A DNA stretch of 64,000 nucleotides from positions 29,949,857 to 30,013,856 of the forward strand of contig CAMTDV010000013.1 of assembly GCA_947069175.1 (NCBI GenBank). The letters run 5' to 3'. Made by a program: the position numbers and the translations under genes. The notes under the pieces were generated by a model. It did not search any database and had not been told where the DNA came from. It worked only from the letters and a program-made list of their open reading frames with translations. The DNA is from Scalesia atractyloides (taxonomy: Eukaryota; Streptophyta; Magnoliopsida; Asterales; Asteraceae). Below, one piece after another: positions 22,421 through 31,347 of the stretch. Numbering within the stretch: the stretch's first letter is position 1; each line of letters opens with the position of its first letter.

Positions 22421-23640
22421 GTGCGGAGGATTGAGGAGAAAGAGCAAGATGCTATGGCGGTTAAGGAGGGTCGACCGCCATGGACCCATCAGTTCGAGAG
22501 CTTACCGGTGGAGATTAATTTGGGGACGAAGCCATCATTAGAGGAGCCACCAAAGTTGGAGTTGAAAGACTTGCCAAGCCATTTGAAGAATGCATTTTTA
22601 GGGGATAATGACACTTTACCGGTTATTATTGCCTCTAACTTGGAAATGGGTCAAGAGCAAGAGTTGTTGAAGGTGTTGAAAGCAAATAAGGCGGCTATTG
22701 GGTGGGTGATTTCCGATTTAAAGTAATTAGTCCATCAATTGTCATGCATAAAATTAGCACGACTGAGGATGTGAAACTAACTAGAGAGGCTCAAAGGAGA
22801 TTGAACCCGAATTTACAAGAAGTGGTAAAAAAGGAGGTAATTAAGTGTTTAGACACAGGTATAATCTACCTGATTTCAGATAGTGCTTGGGTAAGTCCTT
22901 CCCAACGGTGCCTAAAAAGGCCAACATTCAAGTAAACAAAGATGAAAATGGTGAACAAATCGCCACCCGACCGGTCACCGGGTGGCGTGTTTGTATCGAT
23001 TACTGAAAATTGAATGCCGTGACATCTAAGGACCATTTTCCATTACCTTTCATTGACCAAATTATTGAAATATTATCAGGTCAAAAATATTATTGCTTCT
23101 TAGATGGTATTCAGGGTATAACCAAATTGCCATTCACCCGGATGACCAACACTAGGCCACTTTCACTTGTCTATATGGCACTTTTGCTTTTCGGCGAATG
23201 CCATTCGGTTTGTGTAATACCCCGGCGACTTTCCAACGATGTATGATGAGTATTTTCTAGGACATGGTTGGAGAGTCACTTGAGGTATTCATGGATGATT
23301 TCACAATTTTTGGCAGAAGTTTTGAGTCTTGTCTTGACGAGTTGGAAAAAGTTTTAAAAAGGTGTGTCGAGAAAAACTTGGTGCTAAGTTAGGAGAAAAG
23401 TCACTTCATGGTCCAAGAGGGTATTGTGTTGGGTCATGTCATTTCGAAAAGGGGGTTGGAGATAGATAAGGGAAAATTCGGGTATATCATTGTTGCCTCC
23501 ACCTAAAAATGTTAAAGGGGTAATATCATTTTTCGGACACGCGGGAGTTTTACCGGAAATTTATTAAAGATTTTAGTGTCATTACAAAACCTTTATGTAA
23601 TTTGTTACTAAAAGTTGTACCTATTGATTTTACTAACGAA
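22421..23640 (+). pseudogene. Element C reverse transcriptase
   Basis: The linker and fingers are open at 22421-22726 (LPSHLKNAFLGDNDTLPVII, KAAIGWVISDLK). A shift at about 22720 leads to MHKISTTEDVKLTREAQRRLN (22742-22800). Further blocks are WRVCIDY (22983-23003), then a stop, the DHFPLPFIDQI phrase (23031-23063), and FMDDFTIFG (about 23289-23315), which carries the catalytic Asp pair. Several stops separate these blocks. Confidence 0.82.
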
Positions 23641-24110
23641 TGCTTGCAAGCCTTTACGGTTTTGAAGGAACTGTTGGGAAAGCTCCCATTTTGCAACCGC
23701 CGGATTGGTCAAAGACGTTTGAGATCATGTGTGTTGCGAGTGACATGACCATCGGGGCGGTTTTAGGTCAAAGAGTTGATAAAAAGCTGGTGGCAATTTA
23801 CTATGCAAGCAAGACATTGTCTGAGGTGCAACTGAATTACACCACAACCGAAAAGGAGTTGTTAGCAATGGTGTATGCCTTGGACAAATTTCTTCGTACA
23901 TATGGGGAAGCAAGGTGATTGTGTATTCGGACCATAATGCGGTTCGTTACTTGATGGAGAAGAAAGATGCAAAGCCCTATTTGATTCGTTGGGTTCTTTT
24001 ATTGCAAGAGTTCGATTTAGAAATTCGGGATAAGAAAGCAAGAGACAATGTAGTGGCAGATCATTTATACCGAATTCCTGTTGGAAGGGGTCGATGATGT
24101 TAGTGAAATC
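23640..24110 (+). pseudogene. Element C RNase H
   Basis: Open pieces 23640-23918 and 23915-24097 overlap by a frameshift. Visible residues are CVASDMTIGAVLGQR (first Asp), TTTEKELLAMVYALDKF (Glu), YSDHNAVRYL (Asp) and DNVVADHLYR (final Asp of the family's VADxLSR block). The four carboxylates appear to be kept, although the frame is not. Confidence 0.82.
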
Positions 24111-24339
24111 AATGACGGTTTCCCGATGAACAACTGTTGGTCGTGTCTACTTGTGTTGCACCGTGGTACGCCCATTACGTGAAATATTTGGCCTACGGGT
24201 GCTATTCCTAGTCATTGGATGAAGAAAAGGAGATAACAGTTTATAGTTCAAGTCAAACAATATATATGGGATGAACCGGACCTTTTTTAAAATTGGGCCC
24301 GACCAAGTTATTCGAAGATGCGTGCCTGAGACGGAGGTG

Positions 24340-25472
24340 TTATAAATCTTGACCCATGCTCATTCATCCGCTTGTGGGTGTCACTTTAGTGGTCACAAGA
24401 CAGGATATCAGGTACTTACGTGTGGGTTTTATTGGCCGACAATTTTTAAAGATGCGTGTGAGTTTGCCTAGAATTGTTTAAATTGCCAAAAATGGGAAGT
24501 ATTTCGAAACGGGACGAGATGCCATTGCAACCCATTTTGGTGGTTGAGATATTTGATGTGTGGGGTATAGATTTTATGGGTCCTTTCCCGAGTTCGAATG
24601 GGCTCTTGTATATTTAGGTTGCGGTGGATTATGTCCTGAAATGGATTGAAGCCCTACCAATAAGAACCAACGATCATTCGGTAATATGCAAGTTCATGCA
24701 ATCTAATATTTTTGCTCGACTTGGGATCCTGAGGGTTATAATTAGCGATGGTGGTTCGCATTCTAAGAATTTTAACTTTGGAAAATTGTTGAAGCAGTAC
24801 AATGTGAACCACCGAATCGCTACGCCGTATCATCCGCAAACAAGTGGACAAGTTGAAGTGTCACCCGTCAAATCAAAGAAATTTTCATGAAGATGGTGTG
24901 AACCGATAGAAAAGATTGGTCAAGTAAGTTGAATGATGCGTTGTGGGCATATCGAACCGCCTATAAAACTCCCATTGCTACAACTCTTTACCGGTTAGTG
25001 TACGGGAAAGGATGTTATTTACCAATGGAGTTAGCTCACCGGGCACATTGGGCGATTAAAACGATGAATGCGGATTATGATGAAGCGGGTAAGATTCAGA
25101 AGCTACAGTTGAGCGAGATAGAAAAAATCCGAGATGAAGCTTATGAATGTGCATCAGCGTACAAAGATAAGCTCAAAAAGGTCCATGATGCGAAGATTAG
25201 AAAACGAACTTTTGAATTGGGTCAAAAAGTTTGGTTGTACAATTCAAGATTGAAGTTGTTCGCGGAAAGTTGAAAAGCAAATGGATGGGTCCATATGTAA
25301 TCACAAGAGTGGGCGACTTTGGAGATATAATAGTCAAGACGTTCACACTAATACGAAGCAAACGGTGAATGGGCACCGACTGAAACCGTATTTGGAAGGG
25401 AACGATATCAAATATCTCGAGCTTGACAAGGTGGGTTACATTTTACGCCCATTGGATGAGGAAGAAGCATAA
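24340..25472 (+). pseudogene. Element C integrase
   Basis: A zinc-binding H-H-C-C region is readable at about 24355-24490 (HSSACG, GHKT, NCLNCQKW) with a stop in between. The core follows: IDFMGPFPSSNG (first Asp, about 24568), IISDGGSHS (second Asp, about 24738) and HPQTSGQVEV (Glu, about 24831-24860). A stop follows at 24888. The C-terminal domain (24929-25472) has NDALWAYRTAYKTPI and ends EEEA at 25472. Confidence 0.82.
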
Positions 25473-26316
25473 GAGGCCCAGGTTTGGTAGTGTAAATACT
25501 TAGTTTAGTTTAGTTTGTTTGTTTGTTTTTAAACAAATTCCCGTACTCGTTTTAACTTGTGTTTGAAACAAGTGTGGGAAATTCTTACGAATTTCTCTAA
25601 CATAATGTTTTGGACAACACATGTCTTTCATGGGGGTAGCATAATTTTCTTGTAGCATAATTTTCATGTCTGATCTTAAAAAAAACACACACAAAAAACA
25701 TTTTTTTTTCAAATGGAAGTTAACTAGATGCCACCGTAGCTTACGGTTGGCGCCGTAGCTTATGGTGGGTCTTAAACAAAAAAGTTCTTTACGGCATTAG
25801 CCATCTGTCTTACGGTGATATTTTAGTGCCAGATGCCACCGTAGCTTACGGTGGTCGCTGACGTGGGGTCCGTTTTGTTAAAAAACGAAAAAAACAAAAC
25901 AAGACTAACCACATGCGGGTTTCCTTCTATTTTCACCACATAAGTCTGCCTTTACTCTTTCAGCTTCTCCAAATCATAAACACTAGCTCCATAGCCTAAT
26001 TCCTTTGAAAAACTTCAATATTTAACCAAATCGAGTGATTTTTGGGTCGATCTTGACTAGAATTTCACAAGGATTCTGAAATTGTGCTTGCATTTTGAAG
26101 AATCCAACGTTTGAGTGGTCAATTTTAGACATTTGGGTCTGAAAATTTGGGGTCTTTGGTGGGTTTTGACTAATCTTGAAGTTCTTAGTATTCTTATCCT
26201 CTCCAAAGCAAATGTATGCATTTTCTTATATTATTGATGATGCATTGTAGAATTGTAAGTGTTATGTTACATTTGCTTACATACTTGCTTGTAGTTGTTA
26301 GGGTGAGATGAACTTT
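25473..26316 (+). other. Post-pol region of element C with hairpin repeats
   Basis: Non-coding stretch between pol and the E insertion. At 25729-25858 it repeats the CCACCGTAGCTTACGGTGG motif (8-bp arms around GCT), also found in the LTRs of C. From about 25910 the sequence is pyrimidine-rich and leader-like, without an open frame. I infer it is the upstream part of a spliced env-like transcript, because a 3' splice-site-like TTGCAG lies at 45572-45577. Confidence 0.55.
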
Positions 26317-27465
26317 TGTCACACCCCGACCCGCAGCGGAATAAGAGTCGGGGCATAATTGGGTTATCACCAAAGCTCATGATATTTACTAATATGTTTC
26401 ATATTTATTAAAGTCGAAATTACATTCTCAATAATCCAAACATGTCCATACAAATACAAAGAAAAATAACCAACTAAACAATCCAAGCTCTAAAGCAGTT
26501 TATTCTTCTAAGCCAATCCTATGTGTTTCTTGCTGCAGCTGGTTCTCCTGTATCATGTGTAAAAATGGGGGTTTTTGGGTCAACATAAGTTGGCGAGTGA
26601 ACCTTGTTAGATAAACATTTCTAATTGATTTCTTGTTATTTTATCAAGGAAAAATTGTGCAATAATCATATGTGAGCAAATGTAAATAATCAAACAATAG
26701 CAATAACAACCACAAACTATAACATACAATAACATACAATAACATATGAACTTGCATGAATATATAACATGAATGAAACTGTATATGTTGGCAACGTCAC
26801 GTTCATGCTCATAATGTAATGGGGAACGGACGGCCTATGATGAATGTCTGTGCGATCAAGGCTCAATCAAATGGAGCCGATCGTATGTTGGCAACGCCAG
26901 GTTCACGCTCATAATGTAATGGGGAACTGCTCAACGCTCATAATGTAATGGGAGCGGCGGCCTATGAAATTGCATGTACTGAAAATAATAAATTAAATCT
27001 AAACAATAACCACACAACAGTTGATACAAGCTGAATACACATTTGTTCATGATATGATGTATGCACAATGATTTAAATATAATAAATGGTAAGACACATG
27101 ATAAACCCCAAAAACGCGATTAAAACGGGGAATTTGTAGAGATTCACTCACATTGGGTGCGTTTGGTTGGAGATGATGAGATGCGCACGAGTTTGAAGGA
27201 TTGAACAATGAGGATTAACTAACCAAAATAATAATGGAAGGTATAGTTAATGAGTGGATTCTATTAATAATTTTAATAGGATTTTTAGATATATTTGTGA
27301 GTTTAAGGCTATTTCCTATCTTTAAAAACATTATTTTTAAGTATTTTTAATTGATTTTTGAATTAAATTAAATAAATAAAAATATAAAAAAAAATGTTGA
27401 CTTTTACGTTGACCATTGACCATTGACTGTTTGACTGTTTGACCGGTTTTATTGTGTGAATGTAT

Positions 27466-27537
27466 GCGCCGAGCAGGACTCGAACCCGAGACCTCCCGTA
27501 CGCGTGCACGCAGCTCTACCAACTGAGCTACGTGTCT
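27466..27537 (-). other. tRNA-like module t1 in the E LTR
   Basis: On the minus strand this reads as a tRNA-like unit with A box TAGCTCAGTTGGTAGAGC (27513-27530) and B box GGTTCGAGTCC (27476-27486). The D-arm is good. The anticodon arm is poor and no acceptor stem is apparent. The other LTR has it at 35584-35655. It is not a convincing functional tRNA gene. Confidence 0.7.
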
Positions 27538-27630
27538 AACCCGAAATAATTCTGTTTTTAATTATATTTATATACTAATTCAGTTTATTCAAAATTCATT
27601 TATTTTTAAAAAGGATTTTAATTATCAAAC

Positions 27631-27709
27631 CGGTGCCGTCAACAGGTCTCGAACCCGGGACCTGTGATTTAACGTTACACACAGTCCACCGATGGACTGT
27701 GTGTCTAAC
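27631..27709 (-). other. tRNA-like module t2 in the E LTR
   Basis: On the minus strand the B box is GGTTCGAGACC (27645-27655). The A-box region is replaced by a D-arm-like hairpin with AGTCC and GGACT arms. A T5 run follows after about 40 bases. It shares the flank phrase GTGTCTAAC (plus strand) with t1 and t3. The second LTR has it at 35749-35827. Confidence 0.6.
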
Positions 27710-27808
27710 TTGGTTAATATACAAATTTTTATTATACTTAACATCTAATTGCGAAAAGGATCCGGTTCAGTTAGAAAAAGAACATTTTAATTACAGAGAG
27801 TGTGTGTA

Positions 27809-27877
27809 TCAAGGATCAAACTCGCGGCGTGTGATATATGTGTGCACACAGTCCACCGCTGGACTTTGTGTCTAACC
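27809..27877 (-). other. tRNA-like module t3 in the E LTR
   Basis: A diverged relative of t2: the same GTCCACCGCTGGAC hairpin and GTGTCTAAC flank. The B box is degraded here (GAGTTTGATCC) but better in the other LTR, at about 35933-35945 (GAGTTCGATCC). A T5 run follows on the minus strand. Confidence 0.55.
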
Positions 27878-28710
27878 CGAGATAATATCCAAATTATAAT
27901 AAACTTATAATCAACCTAACTTCGTCTTCTTCGTTACCGAATTACAGCCTACGATTACTCTATTGTTTCTTGATTAATTTGATTGACAAACATTCAAAAG
28001 ACTTTAATGAAATGGCAGAGATGATTTTGGAAGTAGACATACCGGAGGAATGATTTATCTCAGAATTCCGGCAAGGCGTCGGCTCTGTTTTTGTGAACTT
28101 CGACTGAGCGAACAAATTAACAGTTTTGATTAGCTAATGGTGGAATTGAAGTACTAAACAAGAGTTATCAGAAGGTTTGAATGACTATACCGTTTTACAG
28201 CGGAAGATAAGAATTTTCAGAAGTTTACCGGCGAGAGTGAATTATCCGATATCGACGTCTGAAATTGATTCCGATTGAAGGGTTTGAGTTAGTAACAGCT
28301 TAACAACTGATAGACAACGAAAGAATTTAGAGACTCACTGATTTGATGGAACACACAGTTTTCTGGTGAAAGTCCGGCGAGTTCAAATAGCTTCTCCGAC
28401 GAACTGAAAATATTGCGGAAGTGAAATTTGAAGGTTTGCAGATGTGTTTGAGTCGCTAGAGGGGTCTATGATTGAAGTAATTCAAAAATGAAAGTTTTCG
28501 GTTATTAAAACCGATCCACTCTTGAATTCAAGTCCATTCAAAGCTAAATTGATTGGAGGTGTCGGTGTAGCGGTTATAATCGGTAAACCGCGAACAATCA
28601 AACGTTTTTGGACGTTTGGTGACCGATTTCGGTTACAGTTGGCGTAACCAGATTGATTTATGATTGACCATAAAATTTAATTGCTTCCTAGAATTTACAG
28701 AAAACATCAA

Positions 28711-28803
28711 GTGGCGGAGTGGTTATATGTGTGTGTGATAAGTCTTTGAGCTTAAACCCAGCTGACCCGGGTTCGAGTCCCGACAGCCTATTTTTCTTTT
28801 TAT
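28711..28803 (+). other. Antisense tRNA-like module t4 with Pol III-type signals
   Basis: On the plus strand, antisense to the element, the A box is TGGCGGAGTGGTTA (28712-28725) and the B box is GGTTCGAGTCC (28770-28780). T-runs (28791-28801) lie about 10 bases after the B box. The spacing fits a class II (Leu/Ser-like) tRNA with a long variable arm. The acceptor stem is not conserved. The other LTR has it at 36831-36908, with a perfect T-stem. Confidence 0.65.
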
Positions 28804-28973
28804 TTATTTTATTTTTACTTTTTATCAATTATAACTTTTATATTCTAGTTTGTTTATTAATTATGCATCATTAAAAATTAAAATGGACATAAATACGCAA
28901 CGAAACATTTATAACTTGGTATTCGATTACAAACGGAGCGGGTTTGGAAAACCCGTTTTTGACAAATGTTACA

Positions 28974-29007
28974 GTATCCCCTACTTTTAGGAATTTCGTC
29001 CCGAAAT
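28974..29007 (-). other. Polypurine tract of element E
   Basis: On the minus strand, a purine-rich run containing AAAAGTAGGGGATAC directly precedes the 3' LTR start TGTAACATTTG. It would prime plus-strand DNA synthesis. Confidence 0.75.
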
Positions 29008-31023
29008 TTAAGTAGTAGTAGTAGGAAAAAGATGCGGGTATTTTTCCCGCTTTGAGTCTTTTCGTTCCCATGTAAACTCAGGTACCCGTTTCGACTCCCA
29101 GCGTACCCTAACAATTGGAATGCGACTTCGTCGTAGACGTTTTTCTCCGAAGTCCATGATCTCTACTGGTCTTTCAACAAAATGCATAGATTCATCAATC
29201 TGAATATCTTCCAGAGGAATATGGAGGTTTTCATCAGCGAGGCACTTCTTCAAGTTTGATACGTGGAATGTGGGATGAATCCTGTTGAGTTCTTCTGGTA
29301 GATCAAGCTTGTATGCTACAGGTCCTACTCTTTCGAGTATCTTGAAAGATCCTACGTAGCGTGGTGCTAGCTTGCCTTTTTGACCAAAACGAACTACTCC
29401 CTTCCACGGTGATACTTTTAAAAGTACATGATCACCAATGTTAAACTCCAAAGGCTTCCGTCGTTTATCTGCATAACTCTTTTGACGACTTTGAGCCGCT
29501 AGAAGATTGTTTCGAATTTGATGGATCTTGTCTGTGGTTTCTTGAATCAATTCTGGACCGGTGATTTGAGCTTCCCCAATTTCATGCCAACATACTGGAG
29601 ATCGGCACTTACGACCATATAAAGCTTCAAAAGGTGCCATGCCGATACTTGAATGATAGCTGTTGTTGTACGAAAATTCAACTAATGGTAGATGAGCGTC
29701 CCAATTTCCCTTGAAGTCTATGACACATGCTCGAAGCATATCTTCAAGGGTTTGAATGGTGCGTTCAGATTGTCCATCAGTTTGAGGATGATAAGCGGTA
29801 CTGAGATCTAATCGTGTACCCAAAGCGGCTTGTACTGCTTGCCATGTTCGTGAAGTGAAACGACCATCACGATCTGAAATAATGCTTAACGGTACACCAT
29901 GTCGGCTTACGATTTCGCTGATGTAAATACGAGCTAGCTTCTCGTTCTTGAAATCTTCACGGATAGGAATAAAGTGAGCTGATTTTGTAAGACGATCAAT
30001 GATTACCCATATAGTGTCATACCCACTAGAAGTGCGAGGTAACCCGGTAATGAAGTCCATGGTTATGTTTTCCCACTTCCATACAGGTATTTCAGGTTGG
30101 ACCAGAAGTCCTGAGGGTCTTTGGTGTTCAGCTTTCACCTTGGAACATGTAAGGCACTTGGAAACAAAAACAGCAATATCCTTTTTCATTCCAGGCCACC
30201 AATAGGTGTATCGAAGGTCTTGATACATCTTATCGGCTCCTGGGTGTATAGAGTATCGTGTTTTGTGAGCCTCATTCATAAGAAATTCACGAAGGTTGTT
30301 GTGGTCAGGAATCCATATGCGATCTAGATAGTAAAGAATACCGTCAGATTTAGTTTCAATTTTAAGTTCAGCTCCACAGGACAGCTCCTTTCGTACGTCG
30401 TCTTCCGTTACTGAAACATGTTGGGCTTCTCGAATTTGATCTTTAATGTCAGTTATGATTTGCGAACATAGAAGATGAATGGAGTTCGCATAACCCTTTC
30501 GACTGAGTGCACCAGCCACCACATTTGCCTTGCCAGGGTGGTACCGAATTTCACAGTCGTAGTCATTTAGAAGTTCGACCCATCTTCGTTGCCTCATGTT
30601 TAACTCCTTTTGATTGAAGATATGTTGAAGACTCTTGTGGTCAATGTATATTTCACACTTAGTACCGTAGAGATAATGTCTCCATATCTTAAGAGCGAAC
30701 ACAACGGCTCCAAGTTCTATGTCATGGGTGGTGTAGTTCTTCTCATGAGTTTTGAGTTGTCTCGAAGCATAAGCTATAACCTTTCCTCTTTGCATTAGAA
30801 CACAGCCTAGTTCTTGCCCTGACGCGTCGCAATAAACCACGAAGTCATCACAACCTTCAGGAAGAGTGAGGATTGGTGCATCACAGAGTTTTTGTTTAAG
30901 GGTTTGGAAGGCTTCTTCTTGTTTGGGTCCCCATATGAAAGGTTTTCCCTTATGAGTTAAAGCCGTGAGTGGTACGGCAATGTGATAGAAGTTTGAAATG
31001 AAACGGCGATAATAACCAGCCAA
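29008..31023 (-). CDS. pol: Element E pol, C-terminal part: RNase H, integrase, chromodomain-like tail
   Basis: A 671-residue open frame begins inside the RT connection (AGYYRRF). RNase H spans about residues 60-176: D66 (YCDASG), E103 and D128 are present, but the usual VADALSR block reads VAGALSR, with Gly at 171 (codon 30511-30513). The integrase zinc region is H253, H260, C290, C293. The core triad is D323, D384 and E420, with the classic 35-residue spacing between the last two. A GPY-like region (about 545-595) and a chromodomain-like tail (about 625-668, VRVRWESKRVPEFTWERKD) follow. The tail of such chromoviruses is thought to guide integration to marked chromatin. The M at 31023 is only the first Met after a frameshift. 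Confidence 0.92.
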   Translation of the reverse strand: MAGYYRRFISNFYHIAVPLTALTHKGKPFIWGPKQEEAFQTLKQKLCDAPILTLPEGCDDFVVYCDASGQELGCVLMQRGKVIAYASRQLKTHEKNYTTHDIELGAVVFALKIWRHYLYGTKCEIYIDHKSLQHIFNQKELNMRQRRWVELLNDYDCEIRYHPGKANVVAGALSRKGYANSIHLLCSQIITDIKDQIREAQHVSVTEDDVRKELSCGAELKIETKSDGILYYLDRIWIPDHNNLREFLMNEAHKTRYSIHPGADKMYQDLRYTYWWPGMKKDIAVFVSKCLTCSKVKAEHQRPSGLLVQPEIPVWKWENITMDFITGLPRTSSGYDTIWVIIDRLTKSAHFIPIREDFKNEKLARIYISEIVSRHGVPLSIISDRDGRFTSRTWQAVQAALGTRLDLSTAYHPQTDGQSERTIQTLEDMLRACVIDFKGNWDAHLPLVEFSYNNSYHSSIGMAPFEALYGRKCRSPVCWHEIGEAQITGPELIQETTDKIHQIRNNLLAAQSRQKSYADKRRKPLEFNIGDHVLLKVSPWKGVVRFGQKGKLAPRYVGSFKILERVGPVAYKLDLPEELNRIHPTFHVSNLKKCLADENLHIPLEDIQIDESMHFVERPVEIMDFGEKRLRRSRIPIVRVRWESKRVPEFTWERKDSKREKYPHLFPTTTT

Positions 31024-31347
31024 ACAAGGAAAGATCTTACTTCAGTTGGTGTACGTGGCGCTTGCCATTCTTGTACCGCTTTGATCTTTGAGGGGTCGAC
31101 ATGTATTCCCTTGTCATTGACTACATGTCCAAGGAATTGTACCTCTTTTAACCAGAATTCGCATTTGGAGAATTTGGCGTAAAGCTTTTCATTCTCTAGA
31201 AGTGTAAGGATGAGTCGAAGATGCCGTTCATGATCAGACTTAGACTTTGAATAAATGAGGATGTCGTCGATGAAGACTATAACAAAACGATCGAGTAGGG
31301 TTTGCAGACTCTGTTCATTAGATCCATGAAGACCGCTGGAGCGTTGG
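31024..31347 (-). pseudogene. Element E RT palm segment, out of frame
   Basis: This joins the two long frames of E. On the minus strand it still encodes the RT catalytic block FIDDILIYS (about 31250-31276) and LYAKFSKCEFW, but in another frame. Single-base losses near 31035 (in the RSFLGLAGYY block), near 31295 and near 31470 account for the break. Whether these are true mutations or assembly errors cannot be decided from the sequence. Confidence 0.8.

Larger units (their letters stand above)
26317..28973 (-). repeat. 3' LTR of element E (left copy)
   Basis: On the plus strand it starts TGTCACACCCCGAC and ends AATGTTACA. It matches 34490-37090, with small gaps (for example about 30 extra bases near 27058-27090). 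It contains four tRNA-like modules. Direct repeats of the phrase CTCATAATGTAATGGG occur at about 26807, 26909 and 26937. Confidence 0.93.

Noticed and set aside
27633..27875. ORF in the E LTR, also at 35751-35954
   Set aside because: It overlaps tRNA-like modules t2 and t3, lies antisense to the element, and is explained by LTR duplication. No protein motif is present.
27466..28789. Genuine tRNA genes
   Set aside because: A and B boxes are good but acceptor stems and canonical anticodon arms are not, and each module occurs at the same place in both LTRs of a retroelement. Reported as tRNA-like modules instead.
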